Assembly: GCA_030624805.1 (NCBI GenBank) | Contig: JAUXJL010000104.1 | Location: 1-7,019 of the forward strand | Origin: Acidimicrobiia bacterium | GTDB lineage: Bacteria > Actinomycetota > Acidimicrobiia > Spongiisociales > SHLN01 | DNA length: 7,019 bases | Direction of reading: 5' to 3' | In this document: piece by piece, positions 1-6,143 of the stretch | How the letters are laid out: every line of letters starts with the position of its first letter | How positions within the stretch are numbered: the first letter of the stretch is position 1 | Position numbers and translations under genes: made by a program | The notes under the pieces: model-generated | The model's input: only the letters and a program-made list of their open reading frames with translations | Databases searched by the model: none | Told to the model about the DNA's origin: nothing

Positions 1-1623
1 GCCATTACCAGCCTCACTGAGGCATACACACGTCCGCTATTCCACGCCAAGGCCGATCGCTTGGAACGGAAGGCGGAGCGTCTCGACTTCGAGGCCGCTG
101 CCAAACTTGGTGCGCTGCGCCAGCGTAACCCGGCAGAGTACGAGCTATTCCGTAGGGCGGTCGCTCACGTCATCATGGGTCTGGGCGGAGAGTCCGACGA
201 CGACACAACCGCCAGGCTCGAGGCCCACGGCGAGATCACCGATGGCGAGATCGTAAAGGCGATGACCCTCACGATGCGCCAGGACGCCTTCAACCATCGG
301 GATCTGCAGGCGGTCGAGGGAGGCCTTCCCAACGGTATGTCTGTTATGGCAATGGGCGCCCACACCGGGTGCAACACGGTGTACGGCTCCACCCCTCCAA
401 ACAACCCGCACCCTTACCCGTGGATGAATTCGCTCTTCCAGGATGGATCGACCGTCGCCTGGCTGATCGGCGAGAGCTTCATCATGGACCACTCGAGGCG
501 GTCGGTGGTGCCCGAGCGGCTGGCCGATGCGCTGCTCGACGGGTCCGAGAAGGTGATAAGCGAGGCCGACTATTTCGAGATGACCCACATGACCGACTCA
601 GCGCTCACCGCCAAGGAGGTGCGCGAGCTCCCCAAGGTGTGGGCGCTGGGCGGTGACGGTGGCATGGGTGACATCGGCTACCAGAACGTTTCCAAGGTTG
701 TCTTGCAGAACCGCCCAAACGTCAAGATGATCATGCTCGACACCCAGGTGTACTCGAACACCGGAGGGCAAAATTCCGATTCCACGCCGATGTTGGGTGG
801 TGGCGACATGAATCAGTTCGGTGTCGCCTCGCAGGGCAAGCTCACGGAGAAGAAGAGTGTGGCCGAGTCCTTCATCGGCGGCCACGGGTCCGCCTATGTA
901 GCGCAGGTTTCGATGGCCAACACAGCCCAGTTCTACCGCGCCATCCTCGAGGGGCTCGATTATCGCGGCACCGCCTTCATCCAGTCCTTCACAACCTGCC
1001 AGCCCGAGCACGGAGTGGCCGACAATCTGGCGACTGTCCAGGCCAATCGAGTCAGGGACGGCAGAGGCATGCCCCAGTTCGTCCACAACCCGGCAGCCGG
1101 CGAGACGTTCGTCGAAACACTCGATCTGGCCGGCAACCCGAACCGAAGTCGCGACTGGGCCAAGCTGACATCGAAGGCCACCAGGGAGGAGTACAACTAC
1201 ACGGTCGCCCACTGGGCAACCACCGAGGCCCGCTTCCGGCGACACTTCCGTGAGGTTGACGACACCGACGGGCTGGTCCTTCTCGACGATCTGCTGGTGC
1301 TTGTTACCCAGGATGACATTGTCCAGCGTCACGTCCTCGATTCCTCCCATCGGTCCTACGTGCCCGACTTTGGTGTGTACATCGAGGTTGACAACGGTGA
1401 CGCAGGCACAGCCACGATGGTCTTGTCCCGCCAGATGGTGCTGTTTTGTGTGGAGCGCAGGAAGGCGTGGCGCCTCATGCAGAGTCGCGCCGGCGTTGTC
1501 AACCCCGACTACGAGGCCCAAAAGGCGGTGCGAGCCGCCCTCGAGGAAGAAGAGATGAATGGCGACCACCTCGCTTTTGCCACCGAGCGTTTCGCCCTGG
1601 AGCTCGCCGCCCTGGAGGTGTAG
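1..1623 (+). CDS. Pyruvate:ferredoxin (2-oxoacid:acceptor) oxidoreductase, C-terminal part, 5'-truncated by window edge
   Basis: The frame is open from base 1 to the TAG at 1621-1623 (540 residues). The TTG at 61 is merely an internal codon, so the real start lies outside the window. The thiamine-diphosphate/Mg site is clear: GDGG at about residues 218-221, followed by DTQVYSNTGGQ at 247-257, the signature of PFOR-type enzymes, which oxidatively decarboxylate a 2-oxoacid to an acyl-CoA and reduce ferredoxin or flavodoxin in the cytoplasm. Two of the four cysteines expected for the proximal [4Fe-4S] cluster are present: the Cys of TGCNTVYGS (residue 124, bases 370-372) and the Cys of FTTCQPEHG (residue 333, bases 997-999). 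The other pair (CxxC) should lie just upstream of base 1. Residues about 15-115 form a charged, partly helical segment that I do not expect in classical PFOR at this point, and the tail after the last cluster Cys is about 207 residues, longer than in classical PFOR. Substrate (pyruvate or another 2-oxoacid) cannot be decided from this part. Confidence 0.9.
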   Translation, partial: AITSLTEAYTRPLFHAKADRLERKAERLDFEAAAKLGALRQRNPAEYELFRRAVAHVIMGLGGESDDDTTARLEAHGEITDGEIVKAMTLTMRQDAFNHRDLQAVEGGLPNGMSVMAMGAHTGCNTVYGSTPPNNPHPYPWMNSLFQDGSTVAWLIGESFIMDHSRRSVVPERLADALLDGSEKVISEADYFEMTHMTDSALTAKEVRELPKVWALGGDGGMGDIGYQNVSKVVLQNRPNVKMIMLDTQVYSNTGGQNSDSTPMLGGGDMNQFGVASQGKLTEKKSVAESFIGGHGSAYVAQVSMANTAQFYRAILEGLDYRGTAFIQSFTTCQPEHGVADNLATVQANRVRDGRGMPQFVHNPAAGETFVETLDLAGNPNRSRDWAKLTSKATREEYNYTVAHWATTEARFRRHFREVDDTDGLVLLDDLLVLVTQDDIVQRHVLDSSHRSYVPDFGVYIEVDNGDAGTATMVLSRQMVLFCVERRKAWRLMQSRAGVVNPDYEAQKAVRAALEEEEMNGDHLAFATERFALELAALEV

Positions 1624-1633
1624 TCCATTTCGA

Positions 1634-1645
1634 CCCGAGCTCGGG
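1634..1645. repeat. 12-bp perfect palindrome just after the oxidoreductase stop
   Basis: CCCGAGCTCGGG is self-complementary and sits 10 bp after the stop codon at 1623. As RNA it could only form a short 4-bp stem with a 4-nt loop, and no T-run follows, so it is a weak terminator candidate at best. A protein-binding site is equally possible. Short GC palindromes also arise by chance in DNA of this composition. Confidence 0.3.
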
Positions 1646-1684
1646 GACCGGGTTTCATGCCACGTGGTGCCCGTCCCCGAGCCC

Positions 1685-1790
1685 AAGGAACGCGGAGCGT
1701 TCCCCTGCCGTTGGGCAGCAACTCCCAAGGAACGCGAAGCGTTCCCCTGGCGTTGGGCAGCAACTCCCGAGGAACGCGGAGCGTTCCCCT
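1685..1790. repeat. 42-bp tandem repeat with three GGAACGC-N3-GCGTTCC palindromes
   Basis: Two full units (1685-1726 and 1727-1768) match at 40 of 42 positions. A third, partial unit (1769-1790) matches for 21 of 22 bases, then diverges. Each unit carries a perfect inverted repeat, GGAACGC / GCGTTCC, with a 3-nt loop (GGA, GAA, GGA) at 1687-1703, 1729-1745 and 1771-1787. One of the two differences between the full units falls in the loop, so the arms are unchanged. The spacer between hairpins contains TTGGG...CCCAA (unit 1) or TTGGG...CCCGA (unit 2), which could form a second stem with a G-U wobble in unit 2. The array is intergenic, about 60 bp after the oxidoreductase stop, and resembles REP/BIME-type extragenic palindromes. 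Because the period is a multiple of three, it creates spurious open frames with repeated peptides. Confidence 0.85.
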
Positions 1791-1826
1791 CCACCGAGTG
1801 GACCGTGGCGCCGGCTCGAGGAGCCT

Positions 1827-1856
1827 CTTACACTTCCACGAGATGATCGGTATCTT
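1827..1856 (+). promoter_or_regulatory. Candidate sigma70-like promoter for the hydrolase-cyclase gene
   Basis: CTTACA at 1827-1832 (4 of 6 to TTGACA) and TATCTT at 1851-1856 (4 of 6 to TATAAT, and a TAnnnT box) are separated by 18 bp. Transcription would begin near 1863, leaving a leader of about 105 nt before the preferred start at 1970. The assignment rests only on matches to consensus and spacing. Confidence 0.25.
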
Positions 1857-1885
1857 CCACGTCCGTGTAGCGGATGCGTTTTGGA

Positions 1886-1928
1886 GCCGACGAGCCTCGG
1901 CCAGGATGGGGATGACCTGCCATCTGGC
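1886..1928 (+). promoter_or_regulatory. Possible leader stem-loops ahead of the hydrolase-cyclase gene
   Basis: GCCA (1900-1903) plus GATGG (1905-1909) can pair with CCATC (1920-1924) plus TGGC (1925-1928). This gives nine base pairs with a single bulged G at 1904 and a 10-nt loop. An upstream hairpin, GCCGA (1886-1890) with TCGGC (1897-1901), shares bases 1900-1901 with it, so the two are partly exclusive. The structures end 41 nt before the TTG at 1970. No known riboswitch class is recognised, and it may be chance pairing in GC-rich DNA. Confidence 0.25.
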
Positions 1929-1969
1929 GTTGGTTGGCGGGTGGAGGCTCAACCGATCGTGACCGCCTC

Positions 1970-3322
1970 TTGACCCCACAGACCCAATACGCCAAATCGG
2001 CCAGCGGCTATGTCGGCTATCAGGTGTTTGGGGACGGCCCGGGGGAGCTCATTCTCGTTTCGGACTGGCTGACCAATCTCGACGTCATGTGGGAGGAGCC
2101 CTCGCTGGCCAGATACTTGGACCGGCTGGGCTCCTTCGCACGAGTCCTGTGCTTCGACAAGCGCGGATCGGGGGTTTCAGACCCGGTTCCGCTCGCCGCT
2201 CTGCCGACCATCGAAGAGTGGATGGACGACGCCAAGGTCGCTATGGATGCTGCCGGTTTCAACCAAGCGGCAGTGGTCGGCAACGGGGAGGGCGGTCCGA
2301 TGGCCATCATGCTGGCAGCCACACACCCGAGCCGGGTCAAAGCTCTCGTTCTCGTCAACTCGTTCGCACGATGGTTACGCGACGATGACTACCCGATCGG
2401 TATGCCGCCAAACACCACTCAGGATCTAGTGGCTGCTTTCGAGAAGCATTGGGGTGTCGACGCCAATATGCTCATGCTGACCGCCCCGAGCGTGGCCGAC
2501 GATACGCGCTTTCGCAATTGGTTTACGAGATACCAGCGCCTGGCCATGCCGCGCGGGGCTGCCACAACGATGTACGCGTGGGTGGTTCAACAGGTCGATG
2601 TGCGTTCTGCGCTCCCCAGCATTCGCGTGCCCACCCTCGTCGTTCACCGAGCAAACAACCCGCACTATCGGGTCGATTTCGGCCGCTACCTGGCCGATCA
2701 TATCGTCGGCGCCGAGTTCGTAGAACTACCCGGCACCGACGTGTTTCCTTTCAACGCAGGCGATTTCCTGCCGGTACTCGACGAGATCCAGCAGTTCGTC
2801 ACCGGTGTCCGCGAGATTCCCGAACACAATCGGGTGATGGCAACTGTGATGTTCGCCGATGTGGTCGGCTCCACCGAGCTGGCGACCCGCCTGGGCGATC
2901 AGCGATGGCTCGACGTTCAGACTTCCTATCACCGCACCATGCGCGAATACGTTGATCGTTTCGATGGGCGTGAGGTTGGCACGAGCGGCGATGGTTACCT
3001 GGCGACGTTCGATGGCCCGGCCCGGGGGGTGCGGTGTGCCTCCGGCGCTGTTGAGGAGGTTCAACGGCTCGGGATCGAAATACGGGCAGGACTTCACACC
3101 GGAGAGATCGAGCTGCTCGATTCGGATATCGGTGGGATCGCGGTGCATATCGCGGCCCGGGTCATGGCCGCCGCCCCGGACAGTGGGGTCCTGGTGTCTT
3201 CGACGGTAAAGGACCTCGTGGCCGGTTCCGGAATAAGTTTCTCCCAACGCGGTGCCCACCATCTCAAGGGTGTTCCGGGCGAGTGGCTGTTGTTTCAAGC
3301 GTCCTCGCCAGACGTTGTCTGA
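1970..3322 (+). CDS. Adenylate/guanylate cyclase (class III) fused to a degenerate alpha/beta-hydrolase domain
   Basis: This 450-aa protein has an N-terminal alpha/beta-hydrolase fold (about residues 5-285) and a C-terminal class III cyclase domain (about 288-445), a fusion common in actinobacteria. The cyclase would make cAMP or cGMP from the NTP in the cytoplasm. Metal-binding Asp297 (FADVVGST) and Asp341 (SGDGYLATF) are present, as are Asp386 and Arg397 of DIGGIAVHIAAR, and it ends with HHLKGVPGEW. The position that usually holds the base-specifying Lys is Gly337, and the usual Asn of the VN motif is His393. In the hydrolase part the nucleophile elbow reads GNGEGG (Gly106 where Ser is expected), the acid position is Asn230 and the His position is Val258, so hydrolase activity is unlikely and ligand sensing is plausible. 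TTG at 1970 is preferred over TTG at 1934 because family members begin a few residues before the YAxS...YQVFGDGP motif. Neither start has a clear Shine-Dalgarno sequence. No membrane segment is seen. Confidence 0.88.
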   Translation: MTPQTQYAKSASGYVGYQVFGDGPGELILVSDWLTNLDVMWEEPSLARYLDRLGSFARVLCFDKRGSGVSDPVPLAALPTIEEWMDDAKVAMDAAGFNQAAVVGNGEGGPMAIMLAATHPSRVKALVLVNSFARWLRDDDYPIGMPPNTTQDLVAAFEKHWGVDANMLMLTAPSVADDTRFRNWFTRYQRLAMPRGAATTMYAWVVQQVDVRSALPSIRVPTLVVHRANNPHYRVDFGRYLADHIVGAEFVELPGTDVFPFNAGDFLPVLDEIQQFVTGVREIPEHNRVMATVMFADVVGSTELATRLGDQRWLDVQTSYHRTMREYVDRFDGREVGTSGDGYLATFDGPARGVRCASGAVEEVQRLGIEIRAGLHTGEIELLDSDIGGIAVHIAARVMAAAPDSGVLVSSTVKDLVAGSGISFSQRGAHHLKGVPGEWLLFQASSPDVV

Positions 3323-3368
3323 GGATGTAGCTCGTCGAGCCCGTTTCTTCTGAGACTTCGGCCCAACC

Positions 3369-3398
3369 ATGGCCGGCACTCAGGCGGTTGCCGGCCGT
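3369..3398 (+). terminator. Strong GC hairpin after the cyclase gene, candidate terminator without U-tract
   Basis: GGCCGGCA (3371-3378) and TGCCGGCC (3389-3396) are perfect inverted arms around a 10-nt loop. A T-G wobble (3370/3397) and an A-T pair (3369/3398) extend the stem to 10 bp. It begins 47 bases after the cyclase stop at 3322 and lies upstream of the next promoter candidate. No T-run follows, as is common for predicted terminators in high-GC actinobacteria, so termination is inferred from position and stem strength. The hairpin falls inside an upstream in-frame extension of the next gene, which argues that the extension is not coding. Confidence 0.45.
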
Positions 3399-3447
3399 TC
3401 AGCCGCTTGCGACACACCGGATTGTGCCGGGGTTGACCACCTGGTTG

Positions 3448-3482
3448 ATGACGAACTAGTTGGGGCCGGTCTACGTTTAAAT
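3448..3482 (+). promoter_or_regulatory. Candidate promoter just upstream of the lipoprotein GTG start
   Basis: ATGACG at 3448-3453 (4 of 6 to TTGACA) is 18 bp from TACGTT at 3472-3477, a TAnnnT box. An overlapping alternative, TTAAAT at 3477-3482, would start transcription almost exactly at the GTG at 3489. The block 3476-3483 is AT-only in an otherwise GC-rich stretch. No Shine-Dalgarno sequence precedes the GTG, which fits a leaderless or near-leaderless transcript. Confidence 0.35.
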
Positions 3483-3488
3483 AGTGTT

Positions 3489-5549
3489 GTGAAGCGACCT
3501 CTCCTCACCGGGCTGGTGCTAGCCCTCATCGCGACGGCATGTGCCGGTTCGACGACCGATGCTGAGCCGACGAGCACAACCCGGCTCGGTGGGTCCACCA
3601 CGTCGCTCGGACCGGACGCCGCCATCGATCCGGCGCAGTCTTTTGCAGGCACCAGCCCCGCCCCTGAGTTCCCGACCGGTCTCGAATGGATCAACACCGC
3701 CGAGCCGCTCGTCCTCGGCGATCTCGAAGGCAAAGTGGTGCTGCTCGACTTCTGGACCTACGGCTGCATCAACTGCATCCACATCATCCCCGACCTGAAG
3801 CGTCTCGAGGACGAGTTCGCCAATGAGCTGGTCGTCATCGGGGTCCATTCGGCCAAATTCGTCAACGAGGCCGAAACGGACAACATCCGCAACGTGGTTG
3901 TGCGTTACGGCATCGAACATCCCGTCGTCAACGACCGCGACTTCGAGATCTGGCGGAGCTGGGGGGCGAACGCCTGGCCAACCACCGTGCTCATCGACCC
4001 GGCCGGGAATGTCGTTGGCGGCCATTCCGGAGAAGGCGTGTATCAGGTGATGGCGCCCATTGTCAGCAGCCTCGTGAATGAATTCGAGAATAACGGTCGC
4101 CTCGATCCAACTCCCATTCAGTTCGCCCCCGAAGTCGATCGCCGACCCCAAACGATTCTTTCCTACCCGGGCAAGGTCTTCGTCGATCCGGCAGGCGGGC
4201 CGCTTTACATCGCCGACACCGGACACCACCGGATCGTGTCGGCTGATCCCGTCACGGGCGACGTCCTCAGGGTGTACGGGCGCGGCCAGGCTGGGTTCAC
4301 CGACGGGGCGGCCTTGGAAGCAACGTTCGATTCTCCGCAGGGGATGGCATTGAGCCCCGACGGCAATGTCTTGTTCGTGGCCGACACCAACAACCACGCC
4401 GTCCGCTCCATCGACCTCGCAACCGGTGAAGTCGGCACCGCACTCGGAACGGGAAATCTCGGGTGGCCCCCGGTCGGGGGCCCCGCCCGCCAAGTGTCGA
4501 TCAATTCGCCGTGGGCCCTCGAGCAACGTGATGGCCTGCTGTACATCGCCATGGCCGGACATCACCAGCTCCGGGTGATGGACCTGGCGCCCGCCTTTTC
4601 TGAGCCGCTGGTCGGCAACGCCCGAGAATCGACGCTGAACGGACCGCTCGCCCTAGCTGAGCTTGCCCAACCGAGCGGTCTCGCCTTCGACACAGATGGG
4701 CTCCTCTATTTTGCCGACGCCGAATCGAGCGCCATCCGATCCGCCCAGGTGAACCTCAGTGAAGGAGTAACCGACGTTGTGGTGGGAAGCGATGACAACC
4801 TTTTCGACTTCGGAGACATCGATGGCGTCGGCACCGAGGCCCGCCTCCAGCATCCACTCGGCCTGGCATTTGCCGCCGATGGGTTCCTGTACGTCGCCGA
4901 TACGTACAACTCGAAGCTCAAACGGATCGACCTCGAGCGCCGTGAAGTGGTCACGTTTCTTGGTGACGGGCAGGGTTGGCAAGACGGTGCCGATGCCCGG
5001 TTCTACGAACCGGGGGGGCTGGCCGCCCGAGGAGACCGGCTCTACGTGGCCGACACCAACAACCACGCGGTGCGGATCATCGACCTGGCGACGTCGGCCA
5101 CCAGCACGCTCGTCCTGAAGGGGATCGAGGCGTTCGCGCCGCCGTCGGATACCGCCGAATACTTCGGCGAGATCATCAATGTCGCCGGGCTCGTTTCGGT
5201 GGCTCCCGGGCCGGGCTTCGTCGAGCTCGACATCGACCTGCCGCCCGATCACAAGGTGAACGAGGACGCTCCCTCGTCCGCCGAGTTCGCAGTGTCGGGC
5301 GGATTTGCCGACTTCGGCGCCGGCGCGGCAATTTCGCTCACCGGTACCAAATTTCCTGTCACGGTTCCGGTGCAATTCGAAGAGGGCACGGGCAGTATCA
5401 CAGCCGACCTCACCGTCATCTATTGCCACGAGGACGCCTCCAGCCTGTGCTTCATCCAGCAACTTCGCTTTGAGGTGGATGTGTCGGTTGCCGGCGGAAC
5501 GTCCCCCTACACATTGAGCCTGGCTTACACCATCGAGCTGGTCGACTAG
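3489..5549 (+). CDS. NHLRC2-like lipoprotein: thioredoxin domain + six-bladed NHL propeller + C-terminal redox-type domain
   Basis: This 686-aa predicted lipoprotein starts with MKRP, a hydrophobic run and ATAC, with Cys18 as the probable lipidated residue. A Ser/Thr-rich linker follows. The thioredoxin-like domain (about 55-195) has FWTYGCINC with Cys93 and Cys96 and the cis-Pro WPTT at Pro164, the arrangement seen in NHLRC2-type proteins. Six NHL repeats follow at about 227-250, 283-309, 340-365, 395-420, 456-481 and 508-532, each with an LYxAD-like strand, forming a beta-propeller. The last 110 residues are beta-rich and carry YC...LC (Cys646, Cys654), reminiscent of the DsbD N-terminal domain. 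The likely role is extracytoplasmic thiol-disulfide exchange at the membrane surface; the partner is unknown. An in-frame ATG at 3369 would add 40 residues ahead of the signal peptide and is rejected: GTG at 3489 gives a proper MKR n-region. Confidence 0.85.
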   Translation: MKRPLLTGLVLALIATACAGSTTDAEPTSTTRLGGSTTSLGPDAAIDPAQSFAGTSPAPEFPTGLEWINTAEPLVLGDLEGKVVLLDFWTYGCINCIHIIPDLKRLEDEFANELVVIGVHSAKFVNEAETDNIRNVVVRYGIEHPVVNDRDFEIWRSWGANAWPTTVLIDPAGNVVGGHSGEGVYQVMAPIVSSLVNEFENNGRLDPTPIQFAPEVDRRPQTILSYPGKVFVDPAGGPLYIADTGHHRIVSADPVTGDVLRVYGRGQAGFTDGAALEATFDSPQGMALSPDGNVLFVADTNNHAVRSIDLATGEVGTALGTGNLGWPPVGGPARQVSINSPWALEQRDGLLYIAMAGHHQLRVMDLAPAFSEPLVGNARESTLNGPLALAELAQPSGLAFDTDGLLYFADAESSAIRSAQVNLSEGVTDVVVGSDDNLFDFGDIDGVGTEARLQHPLGLAFAADGFLYVADTYNSKLKRIDLERREVVTFLGDGQGWQDGADARFYEPGGLAARGDRLYVADTNNHAVRIIDLATSATSTLVLKGIEAFAPPSDTAEYFGEIINVAGLVSVAPGPGFVELDIDLPPDHKVNEDAPSSAEFAVSGGFADFGAGAAISLTGTKFPVTVPVQFEEGTGSITADLTVIYCHEDASSLCFIQQLRFEVDVSVAGGTSPYTLSLAYTIELVD

Positions 5550-5575
5550 GCCGAACCGTTGCAGGCGCCGACGGC

Positions 5576-5581
5576 TAACGT
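5576..5581 (+). promoter_or_regulatory. Candidate -10 box for a leaderless two-gene transcript
   Basis: TAACGT (TAnnnT) ends 6 bp before the ATG at 5588, the spacing expected if transcription begins at the start codon itself. No Shine-Dalgarno sequence lies in the 38-bp gap after the lipoprotein gene, and no convincing -35 element is visible. A small inverted repeat, CGACG (5569-5573) / CGTCG (5579-5583), spans the box and could be an operator or chance. Confidence 0.35.
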
Positions 5582-5587
5582 CGCACC

Positions 5588-5860
5588 ATGGCTGCCATCA
5601 CAGTGACCGAGTCTGGGGACCACTACCTGGTGGTTGTGCAGGATGGCGCGGGCAGCTCGCAACATCGAGTAACCGTCGACCCGGGCCAGCTCGAGGATCT
5701 GGGAGGGGGCGCCTCTGCCCAACAGTTGATTGAAGCTTCGTTCGAGTTCCTGCTGGAGCGCGAATCGAAGGAGTCGATCCTTTCCGAGTTCGACCTTTCG
5801 GTCATCGGCCGGTATTTCCCCGAATACCCGGACGACATCGGCCGGCGGCTACCCGGCTGA
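5588..5860 (+). CDS. Conserved hypothetical 90-aa protein (FLLERE-KESIL / RYFPEYP type)
   Basis: A small acidic soluble protein with no signal peptide or membrane segment. The first half alternates charged and aliphatic residues (ITVTESG, YLVVVQDG, HRVTVDPGQLEDL) and looks like a small beta-sheet. The second half looks helical, with ASAQQLIEASFEFLLERESKES at 42-63 (given here as a region: core FLLERESKESIL at 54-65) and RYFPEYP at 75-81. I recall similar small actinobacterial proteins with this C-terminal core and no known function; this is recognition from memory, not a search. The ATG follows a TAnnnT box at leaderless spacing. The stop TGA overlaps the next ATG by one base, so it is probably translationally coupled to the cupin gene and may work with it. 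Confidence 0.75.
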   Translation: MAAITVTESGDHYLVVVQDGAGSSQHRVTVDPGQLEDLGGGASAQQLIEASFEFLLERESKESILSEFDLSVIGRYFPEYPDDIGRRLPG

Positions 5861-6138
5861 TGGCCCGTGATGAAGCTGCCATCCGAGCTGCCTTCCAATC
5901 CGAAGGGTTGGAGCCGTCTTTGTGGTCGAACGTCGCCGGCTACCGCTACGACTGGCACGATCATCCGTATCACAAAGTGCTCTACTGCGTGAAGGGCTCG
6001 ATCACTTTCCATACCGACGAGGGTGATACCGGGCTGAGCACGGGTGATCGCCTCGATCTCCCGTCCGGGACGCGACACGCCGCCACGGTGGGTCCCGCCG
6101 GCGTCACCTGCCTGGAAGCGGCCCGGAGCAGTCGGTGA
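5860..6138 (+). CDS. Small single-domain cupin protein
   Basis: This 92-aa protein has both cupin motifs. Motif 1 is WHDHPYHKVLYCVKG, with His33, His35 and His38 (the last at the position where Glu is usual), and motif 2 is GDRLDLPSGTRH, with His73. The four histidines could bind one divalent metal in a beta-barrel. Cupins of this size include isomerases, dioxygenases, sugar or small-molecule binding proteins and domains linked to regulators; the sequence does not say which. Its ATG overlaps the TGA of the upstream 90-aa gene (TGATG at 5858-5862), with no separate Shine-Dalgarno sequence, indicating one operon with translational coupling. The gene ends 5 bp before the stop of the converging membrane-protein gene. 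Confidence 0.82.
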   Translation: MARDEAAIRAAFQSEGLEPSLWSNVAGYRYDWHDHPYHKVLYCVKGSITFHTDEGDTGLSTGDRLDLPSGTRHAATVGPAGVTCLEAARSSR

Positions 6139-6143
6139 GCAAC

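Noticed and set aside
1685..1790. Possible CRISPR array
   Set aside because: The sequences between the palindromes are themselves near-identical, so there are no unique spacers. Only three copies exist and no cas gene is present.
598..1794. Long minus-strand open frame (398 codons) opposite the oxidoreductase
   Set aside because: It is antisense to a clearly conserved enzyme, its product looks like no known family, and its N-terminal part is the repeated peptide from the 42-bp tandem repeat.
1813..1825. Short hairpin GGCTC-GAG-GAGCC as a terminator of the oxidoreductase gene
   Set aside because: Only a 5-bp stem, no strong T-run, and about 190 bp after the stop; too weak to call.
1657..1962. 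Several overlapping frames through the tandem repeat, with repeated RSVPL/GSNS- or RNAERSP-type peptides
   Set aside because: The 42-bp period is a multiple of three, so frames stay open by construction in several phases on both strands. The perfect DNA palindromes explain the pattern better than a protein does.
3330..3340. GCTCG-T-CGAGC inverted repeat after the cyclase stop as a terminator
   Set aside because: A 1-nt loop leaves an effective stem of only 3-4 bp; the hairpin at 3369-3398 is a much better candidate.
3519..4565. 348-codon minus-strand frame opposite the lipoprotein
   Set aside because: Shadow of the NHL/thioredoxin gene in GC-rich DNA. The plus strand has clear domain motifs, and the minus frame has none.
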